A DNA stretch of 64,000 bases from positions 316,830 through 380,829 of the forward strand of contig NZ_LT635539.1 in NCBI RefSeq assembly GCF_900120195.1, read 5' to 3'. Position 1 is the stretch's first letter; every line of letters starts with the position of its first letter. The notes under the pieces are model-generated. The model was not told the origin of the DNA. It ran no database searches and saw nothing but the letters and a program-made list of their open reading frames with translations. Made by a program: the position numbers and the translations under genes. This document shows, piece after piece, positions 35,246 through 43,767 of this stretch. The DNA comes from Blautia sp. Marseille-P3087 (GTDB lineage Bacteria > Bacillota > Clostridia > Lachnospirales > Lachnospiraceae).

Positions 35246-36634
35246 ATGGAAAAAAGGGTACAGGATTATGGAAAAGAAATCCTGAATGTTGTGAGAAGCA
35301 ATGTTTCTCCGGCAGTTCTGGCAAAGAGACTTCAGGATTTCCACGAAAATGATCTTGCAGATGTTCTGGAAGAACTGTCTGTAGTAGAACGCTGTAAGCT
35401 CTATCGTGTACTGGATATGGATATGCTGTCCGATATTTTTGAGTATACGGATGAAGATACCGTAGTAAAGTATCTGGAAGAAATGGAGGTAAAAAAAGCT
35501 GCAGCAATACTGTCAAAGATGGAAACAAATGTACTGGCAGATGTACTTCAGCAGTTTGAACGCTCCAAAAGAAAGATTTTAATTGAGCTTCTTGATGATA
35601 AAGTAAGACACGATATTGAACTGATCACGTCATTTGATGACGATGAGATCGGTAGTCGTATGACAACGAATTATATTGTGATACATGAAAACATCAGTGT
35701 CAAAGAGGCAATGAGTCAGCTGGTCACACAGGCGGCAGAGAATGATAATATCTCAACGATTTTTGTAATCAATGATGCTGAAGAATTTTATGGAGCAATT
35801 GATCTTAAGGACCTCATTATCGCGAGACAGAATCATCCGCTGGAGGAACTGATCGTTACTTCTTATCCATATGTTTATGGAACGGAACTGATTGATGACT
35901 GTATCGAAAATCTGAAAGATTATTCCGAAGATTCGATTCCGGTGCTGGATAATGATAACCGTCTTCTGGGCGTTATTACTTCGGCGAATATCGTAGATCT
36001 TGTTGATGATGAAATGGGAGAGGACTATGCGAAGCTGGCTGGTCTGACTGCGGAGGAAGATCTGCAGGAACCATTGAAAGAAAGTATGAAAAAAAGAATG
36101 CCATGGCTGATCATTCTTTTGGGATTGGGTATGGTAGTTTCTTCTGTTGTTGGGGTATTCGAAAAAGTTGTTACAAATCTGCCGATTATCATGTGCTTCC
36201 AGTCACTGATTCTTGATATGGCAGGAAATGTCGGCACACAGTCTCTGGCTGTCACAATCCGTGTCCTTATGGATGAATCACTTACCGGCAGACAGAAACT
36301 GGAACTTGTACTGAAAGAGATGAAAATTGGCCTCTGTAACGGTGGGGTACTTGGTATTTTATCCTTCGTACTGATTGGTCTGTATATCTGGCTGTTTAAG
36401 GGAAAAACGCTGGTATTTGCATATGCGGTCTCCGGCTGTATTGGTCTTTCCCTGCTTCTGGCAATGCTGATATCAAGTGCGGTGGGAACCTGTATTCCTC
36501 TGTTTTTCAAAAAGATCCATATCGATCCGGCAGTTGCATCCGGACCGTTGATCACCACAGTAAATGACCTGGTTGCGGTTATTTCCTACTATGGACTGAG
36601 CTGGATTTTTTTGATCGAGGTACTTCATCTTTAA
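35246..36634 (+). CDS. mgtE: Magnesium transporter MgtE
   Basis: The 462-residue Mg2+ channel has an N-terminal superhelical domain (about 1-130), a CBS pair (about 135-265) that senses cytosolic Mg2+, and a C-terminal pore of five membrane segments containing PIIMCFQSLILDMAGNVGTQS (about 313 on). AAGGAGG precedes the ATG. It appears to have its own promoter and attenuator-like leader. Its stop overlaps that of the convergent recombinase gene by four bases, and no terminator lies between them. Confidence 0.95.
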   Translation: MEKRVQDYGKEILNVVRSNVSPAVLAKRLQDFHENDLADVLEELSVVERCKLYRVLDMDMLSDIFEYTDEDTVVKYLEEMEVKKAAAILSKMETNVLADVLQQFERSKRKILIELLDDKVRHDIELITSFDDDEIGSRMTTNYIVIHENISVKEAMSQLVTQAAENDNISTIFVINDAEEFYGAIDLKDLIIARQNHPLEELIVTSYPYVYGTELIDDCIENLKDYSEDSIPVLDNDNRLLGVITSANIVDLVDDEMGEDYAKLAGLTAEEDLQEPLKESMKKRMPWLIILLGLGMVVSSVVGVFEKVVTNLPIIMCFQSLILDMAGNVGTQSLAVTIRVLMDESLTGRQKLELVLKEMKIGLCNGGVLGILSFVLIGLYIWLFKGKTLVFAYAVSGCIGLSLLLAMLISSAVGTCIPLFFKKIHIDPAVASGPLITTVNDLVAVISYYGLSWIFLIEVLHL

Positions 36635-37695
36635 TCTTCACGAAGTCTGACTGCTGTGGCTGCCTGACGCCGTCTGGCATCGTCTAAGGCTGCGTAATGT
36701 TTCTTGGTAGTATTGACATCCTTATGCCCCAGAACGTCCGCTACAAGGTAAATATCGCCGGTTTCCTGATACAGGGCTGTGCCATATGTACTGCGGAGTT
36801 TATGGGGCGTTATTTTTTTGGTAGTTGTGATCTGGCGGGAGTACTTTTTGACCATGTTTTCGACTGCCTGCACGCCCATACGTTTGCGCTGAGCAGAGTA
36901 GAAGAGAGCATGTTCATGTCCGGCGAGAGGAGTGATAACTTCGCGTATCTCCAGATAGCGTTTCAGAGCTTTTTCAACTTCTTCACCAAAATAAACAACC
37001 ATTTCGTTGCCACCTTTTCGGGTGACTTTAATTCCATTATTTTTAAAATCTACATCTTCAATATCAAGACCGACACATTCAGATACACGGATTCCGGTGC
37101 CGAGAAGAAGCGTGACGATTGCCAGGTCACGTTCCTTTGTTTTTTCGTAATATACACGTTTCTGACCGGTCAGGCTGTCTCCACAGTGCTCGATATAGTC
37201 CAAAAGCAACGCAACTTCATCTGTATCCAGGCGGATAATGCTTTTGTCATGGATTTTCGGGACATCAATCAGGACAGTCGGGTTTGTGTGGATCATTTCA
37301 CGTTTATAATAATAAGCATAAAAACTGCGCAGAGCAGAAATTTTGCGCTTTAATCCACGTTCACCGTTGGTTTCGGTTTTGTCACCATTCTGGTATATCT
37401 TGAGATATTCCATGTATTCTTCAAGATCGACGGCTTTGATCTGATCAAGGACAGCCACAGAAAAATCAGTCATTGCATAATTTTTGAATGCCGGATTTTC
37501 ATCAAGAAGAAACTGAAAAAAAATTCGTATGTCGTATGCATAAGAAATTCGTGTCTTTGTGGTTGTCGTAGAATCAATGGCACGAAAATAATCTTTGCAA
37601 AACGCAGGCAGCGTCGAAAGAACCTGCCGAAGCTTTAAGATATTTTCGGTATCGGTATGTTCACGGTAAGTGGTTCTTGAGGTATTTACGGGCAT
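36631..37695 (-). CDS. XerS-like tyrosine recombinase
   Basis: The 354-residue tyrosine recombinase has an N-terminal SAM-like domain (about 30-145) and a catalytic domain with the full set R203, K227, H298, R301, H324 and nucleophile Y334. The segment KTKERDLAIVTLLLGTGIRVSE and the long N-terminal domain resemble streptococcal XerS (356 residues), which resolves chromosome dimers alone. No phage or plasmid genes are nearby, so a housekeeping role is likely. AAGGAG precedes the ATG. It lies exactly where gene direction switches. Confidence 0.8.
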   Translation of the reverse strand: MPVNTSRTTYREHTDTENILKLRQVLSTLPAFCKDYFRAIDSTTTTKTRISYAYDIRIFFQFLLDENPAFKNYAMTDFSVAVLDQIKAVDLEEYMEYLKIYQNGDKTETNGERGLKRKISALRSFYAYYYKREMIHTNPTVLIDVPKIHDKSIIRLDTDEVALLLDYIEHCGDSLTGQKRVYYEKTKERDLAIVTLLLGTGIRVSECVGLDIEDVDFKNNGIKVTRKGGNEMVVYFGEEVEKALKRYLEIREVITPLAGHEHALFYSAQRKRMGVQAVENMVKKYSRQITTTKKITPHKLRSTYGTALYQETGDIYLVADVLGHKDVNTTKKHYAALDDARRRQAATAVRLRED

Positions 37696-37781
37696 AATAA
37701 AAACTCCTTATATATCTATTTGAAAAACTCGGGTTTGTCGTATAGATCTATTGTATTCATAAAATATCCTATTCATCGTTG

Positions 37782-38228
37782 TTATAAAATCTTTTCATCT
37801 AAAATGATCGTAAACGGTCCGTCGTTAAGAAGGGACACTTTCATGTCTGCACCAAATTCGCCATGCTCAACAACCGGAACAGATTTCTTTGCTTCATCGA
37901 TCATATATTCATACAAAGCTTCCGCCATATGTGGTTCTCCGGCTTCGATAAAGCTTGGCCGATTTCCTTTCTTACAGTTTGCATATAGGGTAAACTGCGA
38001 CACGATTAGCAATTCACCATCTACATCTTTCAATGATAAATTGGTTTTACCATTTTCATCTTCAAAAATGCGAAGACCGAGAAGTTTGCGAAGATATTTA
38101 TCTGCAATTTCCTTTGTATCGTCCTGACCGGCTCCGACAAAAACAAGAAGTCCCTTCCCTATTTTTCCGATTGTATTTCCATCTACCTGTACCTCCGCAT
38201 GAAGTACACGCTGAATGACCAGACGCAT
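37782..38228 (-). CDS. dtd: D-aminoacyl-tRNA deacylase
   Basis: Dtd hydrolyses D-amino acids mischarged on tRNA. The 148-residue protein has [17 protein letters not shown] (about 77-93) and the cross-subunit Gly-Pro motif NDGPFTI near the C-terminus, both needed for chirality proofreading. The family usually has YADCRKG, so the YANCKKG here is a mild variant. GGAGG precedes the ATG. It has its own extended -10 promoter upstream. Confidence 0.95.
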   Translation of the reverse strand: MRLVIQRVLHAEVQVDGNTIGKIGKGLLVFVGAGQDDTKEIADKYLRKLLGLRIFEDENGKTNLSLKDVDGELLIVSQFTLYANCKKGNRPSFIEAGEPHMAEALYEYMIDEAKKSVPVVEHGEFGADMKVSLLNDGPFTIILDEKIL

Positions 38229-38282
38229 AAATATTCCTCCGATTATTTTTATTTAAACTTAAATATTTCAGACAATACATCT

Positions 38283-38291
38283 ATTATAGCA
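38283..38291 (-). promoter_or_regulatory. Extended -10 promoter of dtd
   Basis: On the - strand TGCTATAAT (TGn plus a perfect TATAAT) lies about 55 bases before the dtd ATG, just after the terminator of the preceding gene. Confidence 0.6.
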
Positions 38292-38300
38292 TGTTTGGAC

Positions 38301-38358
38301 AAAGAAAAAAAGCTCCGACTCAGTAATCCTGCCAGATGCAGTTTGATGAATCGGAACT
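38301..38358 (-). terminator. Terminator of the cytidylate-kinase-like gene
   Basis: On the - strand 38358-38347 pairs with 38322-38311 (12 pairs, two G-U) and is followed by TTTTTTTCTTT. Confidence 0.8.
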
Positions 38359-38380
38359 GTAAATTTAAGAATATGTAGCT

Positions 38381-39022
38381 TTAACGAGATGCTTTTGTTG
38401 AATCAAAAATTTTAATAGATTCGATAATCGCTTTGACGGTATTGTCGATTCCGTACTTGCTGCTGTCAATGCAGAGGTTGTAGCTCTTGGCAGATCCCCA
38501 TTTTTTATTCGTGTAATAATTATAATAACTTGCTCTGCTCTTATCGGTTTTGGTGATGATATCGCGTGCTTCCTTAGGTGTTTTATTGTATTTGGCGGCA
38601 ATCCGGTTGATTCGCCAGTCAAAATCTGCGTGTACGAAAACACTGAAACAGTCTTTCCAGTCAGCAAGAGCATAATCAGCACAACGGCCGACCATTACAC
38701 ACGGACCTTCTCCTGCAAGCTTCTTGATAGCATCAAACTGTGCAAGGAAAATCTTGTGATTCATAGGCATATCTGAAAAACCTGCGGAGGAATAACCAAA
38801 TGAATAGGTGTCCATCACGAGTGAATAAAGAAAACTGTTTGTTGGTTTCTCATCGTGATGTTCAAAAAGTTCTTTACAGATACCGCTGTCATTTGCTGCA
38901 TGCTCCAACAGTTCTTTATCATAATATTTAATGCCGAAATAATTGGCAATCTCCTGTCCGATCTGTCTGCCACCACTTCCATATTCACGCCCGATTGTAA
39001 TAATTGAACTAGTATTGTTCAT
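38381..39022 (-). CDS. Cytidylate kinase-like family protein
   Basis: The 213-residue P-loop kinase has ITIGREYGSGGRQIGQEIA (about 8-26). Its Walker A is the GREYGSGG variant typical of the cytidylate-kinase-like family rather than true Cmk. Later motifs MVGRCADYAL and RINRI fit the family. The substrate is not known; true Cmk is usually encoded elsewhere, beside rpsA or ispH. I placed the start at ATG 39022, after AGGGAG. It is monocistronic, with its own promoter and terminator. Confidence 0.8.
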   Translation of the reverse strand: MNNTSSIITIGREYGSGGRQIGQEIANYFGIKYYDKELLEHAANDSGICKELFEHHDEKPTNSFLYSLVMDTYSFGYSSAGFSDMPMNHKIFLAQFDAIKKLAGEGPCVMVGRCADYALADWKDCFSVFVHADFDWRINRIAAKYNKTPKEARDIITKTDKSRASYYNYYTNKKWGSAKSYNLCIDSSKYGIDNTVKAIIESIKIFDSTKASR

Positions 39023-39057
39023 AATAGACACTCCCTTCTGCAAGAATCATATTGACA

Positions 39058-39086
39058 TTATACAATATATACAAAGAAAATCCAAC
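39058..39086 (-). promoter_or_regulatory. Promoter of the cytidylate-kinase-like gene
   Basis: On the - strand TTGGAT (39086-39081) and TATAAT (39063-39058) are spaced by 17 bases. The -35 touches the stop codon of the upstream rluD gene. Confidence 0.65.
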
Positions 39087-40000
39087 TATTTTCTCAATTT
39101 TTCTAAAAGTTTTGAAAAATATTCAGGCAAAGGAGCTTCGAACTCCAGATATTCTCCCGTTATCGGATGAACAAAACCAAGAATCATTGCATGTAATGCC
39201 TGGCCCTGAAGGTGATAAGGATTTTTGGAAGAACCATATACAGTATCTCCGAGAAGCGGATGTCCGAGGCTTGCCATATGAACACGGATCTGGTGTGTAC
39301 GACCTGTTTCCAGACGGCATTCAATATAAGTTGCCTGTCCAAAACGCTCAAGTACTTTATAATGTGTGATTGCCTCTTTGCCGTTTTTATGGTTGATTGC
39401 CATTTTTTTGCGGTCTGTAGGATGACGGCCGACAGGTGCATTGACAGTTCCTTCATCTTCTTTGAGGTTTCCCTGCACAACCGCGCGATAACGGCGTTTG
39501 ATGCTGTGTTCTTTGAGCTGTTCGGCAAGGTCACGGTGTACGACATCATCTTTGCAGATCAGAAGCGCACCGGTGGTATCTTTGTCAATTCGGTGTACAA
39601 TACCTGGGCGAAGCACTCCGTTAATACCGGATAAATGTTCTCCACAGTGTGCCATAACGGCATTGACAAGTGTGCCGGAAGTATGTCCGGCACTGGGATG
39701 TACGACCATGTCTTTTGGTTTGTTTACGACAAGTACATAGTCATCTTCATACAGAATATCCAGAGGAATATTTTCCGGGAGGATATCCAGAACTTCCGGA
39801 TCAGGGATATGAAACTCGATATAATCTCCGGACTGAGTCTTATAATTGGCTTTGATGACGCGGCCATTTACGAGCACCTGTTCTTCTTTGAGAAGTTTCT
39901 GAATATAAGAACGGGAATGCTCCGGACACTGATCCGCAAGATAACGGTCGATCCGTATATTGTTTGCGGATGCATCTACGTTAAATTCTAATGTTTCCAT
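39086..40000 (-). CDS. RluD-family 23S rRNA pseudouridine synthase
   Basis: The 304-residue protein has an N-terminal S4 RNA-binding domain (about 13-60) and the synthase domain with HRIDKDTTG holding the catalytic aspartate (D139), then TGRTHQIRVH. RluD modifies helix 69 of 23S rRNA in E. coli; the same sites here are inferred. It follows lspA by three bases, an arrangement common in Firmicutes. Confidence 0.92.
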   Translation of the reverse strand: METLEFNVDASANNIRIDRYLADQCPEHSRSYIQKLLKEEQVLVNGRVIKANYKTQSGDYIEFHIPDPEVLDILPENIPLDILYEDDYVLVVNKPKDMVVHPSAGHTSGTLVNAVMAHCGEHLSGINGVLRPGIVHRIDKDTTGALLICKDDVVHRDLAEQLKEHSIKRRYRAVVQGNLKEDEGTVNAPVGRHPTDRKKMAINHKNGKEAITHYKVLERFGQATYIECRLETGRTHQIRVHMASLGHPLLGDTVYGSSKNPYHLQGQALHAMILGFVHPITGEYLEFEAPLPEYFSKLLEKLRK

Positions 40001-40003
40001 GTG

Positions 40004-40525
40004 TTATCCTTTATGATTAATAAAATAAAAATCTTCATCTTTGTAGCGGAAAATAACAAACACCGCCAGCAGAATGCCGCCACAGACAACGTAGATATCG
40101 GCAATATTGAATACCGGAAAATCAATCAGAGAAAAATAAATAAAGTCTGTGACATAACCGTAAAATGCGCGGTCGATAAAATTGCCGAGTGCGCCGCTGA
40201 AAAGAATTCCGCCAATGATGCTCAGAGGCGCGTAATAGCCGTTTTTAGGAATTCTGGCATATAAATAGAGAATTCCTGCGCAGAAGGCAACGCAAAGGAT
40301 TAAAAACAGGATCTGGCGCCCCTGAAGCAATCCAAAAGCCATGCCGCGGTTTTCTACGTACTGAAATTCAAGAACGTCCGGAATCAGTATGATTCCGGAT
40401 GTCTCCTTCAGATATTTTACTGCCAGATGTTTGGTAAGCTGATCAATGACAGTCAGGATGGTAATTCCTCCGAACCAGAGTAGCATATACCAGATCTGGC
40501 TGTTCTGTTGGGATTTTTTTTTCAT
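40004..40525 (-). CDS. lspA: Lipoprotein signal peptidase
   Basis: LspA removes signal peptides from prolipoproteins in the membrane. The 173-residue protein has four membrane segments and the two catalytic aspartates, D118 in GNFIDR and D143 in NIADIY. AGGAG precedes the ATG, which overlaps the aroB stop by four bases. Confidence 0.95.
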   Translation of the reverse strand: MKKKSQQNSQIWYMLLWFGGITILTVIDQLTKHLAVKYLKETSGIILIPDVLEFQYVENRGMAFGLLQGRQILFLILCVAFCAGILYLYARIPKNGYYAPLSIIGGILFSGALGNFIDRAFYGYVTDFIYFSLIDFPVFNIADIYVVCGGILLAVFVIFRYKDEDFYFINHKG

Positions 40526-41613
40526 TGAAGAATCTCCTGAATACCGGAAAGAAGTTCTTCATCTGTCACGGTGCGGTCAATAAAGCTTTTGCCGATGCCG
40601 TTCATCAGAATGAATTTGATGGTGCCCTGTTCCATCTTTTTGTCTTTTTTGGTAGCGGCAAGCACCTTTTGCGGATCCAGACCATTTACATGAGCCGGAA
40701 GACGATAAAGTTCACAGCCGGTTCTGATCTGCAGATACTCGTTTTCGGTAAGAAGGCCACGCTTCATAGAGATGAAAGCTGCGGCAACAAGACCGATTGC
40801 AACACACTGTCCGTGAAGAAGCTGAAAATCCATCAGCTTTTCGACAGCATGTCCGATAGTATGCCCAAGGTTTAAAAGAGCACGTTCACCCTGCTCTTTC
40901 GGATCACGTTCTACGACGCCGGCTTTGATCTCACAGCAACGCCGGATCATCTGGGCAAGAAGTTCCGGATCAAGATTCTGAATGGTCTTTTGATGCTCAC
41001 ACACAAAGTGATAAAAATCACCATCACAGATCAGTCCGGTTTTTAAGACTTCACCCATTCCGCATGCAAACTGCGTATCAGGAAGGCTTTTCAGTGTCTG
41101 AAGATTCATATAGACAAGACGTGGCTGATGAAATGCTCCGACCATATTTTTGTACTGGCTAAAATCTACACCGGTTTTGCCTCCGACACTGCTGTCCACC
41201 TGAGCGAGAAGTGTGGTTGGTACCTGAATAAAATCGATTCCGCGAAGGTAAGTTGCTGCACTGAATCCTGCGAGGTCACCAACGACACCGCCTCCAAGTG
41301 CAACAATCAGACTTTTACGATCCAGCTCAGATTCGATCAGTTTTTCGTACAGATTCTGTACGGTATGAAGATGCTTGCTTTTTTCGCCTGCCTCAAAAAC
41401 AAAAAGGGAAATAGACGAGGCAACAGAAGAAAGGGCAGATTTCAGAGAATCCGCGTACAAGGGTGCAACGTTGGTATCGGAAACAATACACATTTTGCGA
41501 CTGTCTAGCCCTTCTGTACGGATGGCGTCTGCAAGGGAACCAAATCCCTCTTCGAAATATATCGGATAATAAAAATCACCGCTGCGCTTTACCTGTAATG
41601 GTTCTGTTTTCAT
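40522..41613 (-). CDS. aroB: 3-dehydroquinate synthase
   Basis: AroB converts DAHP to 3-dehydroquinate, step two of the shikimate pathway, with NAD and a divalent metal. The 363-residue protein has VALGGGVVGDLAGFSAATYLRG (starting near 104) and the metal-binding LNLGHTIGHAVE (about 248). No other shikimate gene is nearby; it is carried in the ylm-lspA operon, 17 bases after ylmH. Confidence 0.95.
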   Translation of the reverse strand: MKTEPLQVKRSGDFYYPIYFEEGFGSLADAIRTEGLDSRKMCIVSDTNVAPLYADSLKSALSSVASSISLFVFEAGEKSKHLHTVQNLYEKLIESELDRKSLIVALGGGVVGDLAGFSAATYLRGIDFIQVPTTLLAQVDSSVGGKTGVDFSQYKNMVGAFHQPRLVYMNLQTLKSLPDTQFACGMGEVLKTGLICDGDFYHFVCEHQKTIQNLDPELLAQMIRRCCEIKAGVVERDPKEQGERALLNLGHTIGHAVEKLMDFQLLHGQCVAIGLVAAAFISMKRGLLTENEYLQIRTGCELYRLPAHVNGLDPQKVLAATKKDKKMEQGTIKFILMNGIGKSFIDRTVTDEELLSGIQEILQ

Positions 41614-41630
41614 AATATGGTCCTCCTCAT

Positions 41631-42383
41631 CTATTTGTAGCGTGATAATTTTATGCTGTAGCGACCTTTTTTCGTCTGACCGAAAACCCCCTCATAGCGA
41701 AAGCGTCCCTTGCTGCGGACGGAAATAATATCACCGTCTTTGGGTTCATATCCATTAGAAGTAATCAGTTTGCCGTTTACGAAGACCTGACCACCTTCAA
41801 TGAAGGAAACCATGCTGCTGCGGGAACTCTGAAAAGCAAGCCCGATCAGACTGTCCAGACGAACAGATGCACATGTACCGCTGATCGTTTCAAACTGCGG
41901 TGTCGGGAAGTGCTCCGGATTGTCAACTCTGGAAATTTTCATAGTGGTATGACGTACCCGGGTGAGATTTTCAATAATATAATCCGAAATTTTATTGTGG
42001 CAGAATATCCAGGCCGTGTGTTCCTGCACAAGGATGTCCCCGATCACGGAACGCTCAATACCGAGATTGAGGACAGCTCCCAGAAAGTCACGATGTGTCA
42101 GTGATTCAGAAAATTTGGCTGCCAGAGGTTCGATTTTTAGACATGTGATCGGGTATTCCCACGGAAACAAAAGAGCATCAGGATGAAATGCCACCATCTG
42201 ACGCTCTGCTTGCTCATAACCGCCTGAGCATTCTGTGATTACGCCCGGCATCTGATTCTTTTGTTCATTTACAATATTTTGTTCGTTTAAATTAAGAAAA
42301 TCCGAAAAGGTGACAATATCTCTCTGATAAGAGAGATTTGCCAGTTCCCGGATCCTCTTGATAAAGAATTCGTCTTTGTTCAT
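41631..42383 (-). CDS. ylmH: YlmH family RNA-binding protein
   Basis: The 250-residue protein has the YlmH N-terminal domain and a C-terminal S4 domain (about 175-240) with SSRSSMVSFIEGGQVFVNG. In Bacillus YlmH belongs to the sepF-divIVA cluster, and it has been linked to rescue of stalled ribosomes. It begins six bases after sepF. Confidence 0.9.
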   Translation of the reverse strand: MNKDEFFIKRIRELANLSYQRDIVTFSDFLNLNEQNIVNEQKNQMPGVITECSGGYEQAERQMVAFHPDALLFPWEYPITCLKIEPLAAKFSESLTHRDFLGAVLNLGIERSVIGDILVQEHTAWIFCHNKISDYIIENLTRVRHTTMKISRVDNPEHFPTPQFETISGTCASVRLDSLIGLAFQSSRSSMVSFIEGGQVFVNGKLITSNGYEPKDGDIISVRSKGRFRYEGVFGQTKKGRYSIKLSRYK

Positions 42384-42388
42384 TGATC

Positions 42389-43015
42389 TTAGTATCCTGC
42401 TCTTACGGACGGAATGGAATTACCACCGAGAATATTCTGAAGGTCTCCGGTAATATCTACGTTATATGGTCCAAGAATAAAGATATAACTGGATACTTTC
42501 TGAAGACTTCCACCCAGAGAATAACATGCTCCTGAAGTAAAGTCGATGATACGCTGTGCAAGTTCCATATCGATTCCCTCAAGATTCAGGATTACGGTAG
42601 AGTTATCAACAAGTGTATCTGCAATTTCACGTGTATCTTCCATAGAGGTTGGGCGAATAACACAGACTTCCATGTTAGCTGCCTGTGAACCTTTGCGGCT
42701 GCTTCTCATAGGTGTGATTTTTGAAGAAGTACGTGCAGGCTTGTCCTGCTTGAATGTTGTCTTCGGAACAGAGATGGATTTGGATGCGGACTGTTTGGAA
42801 ACAGGAGTCTCCGGTTCATCATCGAAATCATCATAGTCATCCTCTTCGGATTTTTTGGAGAATTTCTGGAAGAACTTCTTGACTGGCTTGTCTTCCCGGT
42901 CTTCATCGAGAAAATCATCGTCATCACCGTCAAGGAGATCATCATCTAAATAATCATCCTCATCGTAGTCATCATTCAGTTTTACAGCATCTAAAAGTTT
43001 ATCTAAAACACTCAT
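42389..43015 (-). CDS. sepF: Cell division protein SepF
   Basis: SepF polymerises on the membrane and anchors FtsZ. The 208-residue protein has an N-terminal amphipathic membrane helix (MSVLDKLLDAVKL), a long acidic, Asp-rich linker (about 15-65) and the conserved C-terminal domain (about 108-195) with VILNLEGIDMELAQRIIDF. I placed the start at ATG 43015, behind GGAG; the GAG-ATT start four codons upstream would lack a proper site. It is longer than Bacillus SepF (about 150) because of the linker. Confidence 0.93.
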   Translation of the reverse strand: MSVLDKLLDAVKLNDDYDEDDYLDDDLLDGDDDDFLDEDREDKPVKKFFQKFSKKSEEDDYDDFDDEPETPVSKQSASKSISVPKTTFKQDKPARTSSKITPMRSSRKGSQAANMEVCVIRPTSMEDTREIADTLVDNSTVILNLEGIDMELAQRIIDFTSGACYSLGGSLQKVSSYIFILGPYNVDITGDLQNILGGNSIPSVRAGY

Positions 43016-43044
43016 TTTAATCTCCAATCTTATTGTTCTGCGCG

Positions 43045-43737
43045 TCAGACTGCATAATTTCTTTCACCGAAAATTCCGGTTCCGACGCGAACCATTGTAG
43101 CGCCTTCCTGCACGGCTACCTGATAATCTCCGGTCATACCCATGCTCAAAACACTCATATTAACATTATTAATGTTTTTGGCAGCAATGTCAACACTTAA
43201 TTTCTTTAATTGACGGAAAATGCCGCGGTTCTCTTCCGGATCTTCTACATATGGAGCAATCGTCATAAGCCCTTCTATATGTATATGCGGAAAGACTGCG
43301 ACAGATTCCACGAGAGAAAGAACTTCTTCGGTTTTCAGACCGAATTTACTCTCCTCCTGCGCCACGTTTACCTCGATAAGAACCGGAACAGTAACATTAT
43401 GCCTGGCTGCTTCATGCTCGATCGTTTCTGCAAGACGCAGAGAATCCACGGAATGGATAAGAGCCACTTTATCTACAATATATTTGACTTTGTTGCGCTG
43501 CAGATGTCCGATCATGTGCCAGCGGATATCAGACGGAAGCTGCGGTACCTTATCCATGATCTCCTGTACTTTGTTTTCTCCGAAATCCCTGGAACCGGCA
43601 TCATATGCTTCCTGAAGCATAGACACAGGCTTGGTTTTGCTGACAGAGATCAATGTAACCTCTTTCGGGTCACGCCCTGCTTTTCTGCATGCAAGTTCAA
43701 TGTTTTTTCTTACCTGTTCAAGATTTTCTGCTACCAT
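43045..43737 (-). CDS. ylmE: YggS/PLPBP-family PLP-binding protein (YlmE)
   Basis: The 230-residue single-barrel PLP protein helps keep vitamin B6 balance and has no known catalytic activity. The PLP lysine is in LISVSKTKP (about K34), and the C-terminal LSMGMTGDYQVAVQEGATMVRVGTGIFG binds the phosphate. It precedes sepF by 29 bases, as ylmE does in Bacillus. Confidence 0.94.
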   Translation of the reverse strand: MVAENLEQVRKNIELACRKAGRDPKEVTLISVSKTKPVSMLQEAYDAGSRDFGENKVQEIMDKVPQLPSDIRWHMIGHLQRNKVKYIVDKVALIHSVDSLRLAETIEHEAARHNVTVPVLIEVNVAQEESKFGLKTEEVLSLVESVAVFPHIHIEGLMTIAPYVEDPEENRGIFRQLKKLSVDIAAKNINNVNMSVLSMGMTGDYQVAVQEGATMVRVGTGIFGERNYAV

Positions 43738-43767
43738 AATAGATTAAGCCTCCTGATTCGTATATAT

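Noticed and set aside
36631-37695. Integrase of a genomic island or prophage
   Set aside because: Neighbours on both sides are core genes, no attachment repeats or tRNA are seen, and the protein resembles XerS.
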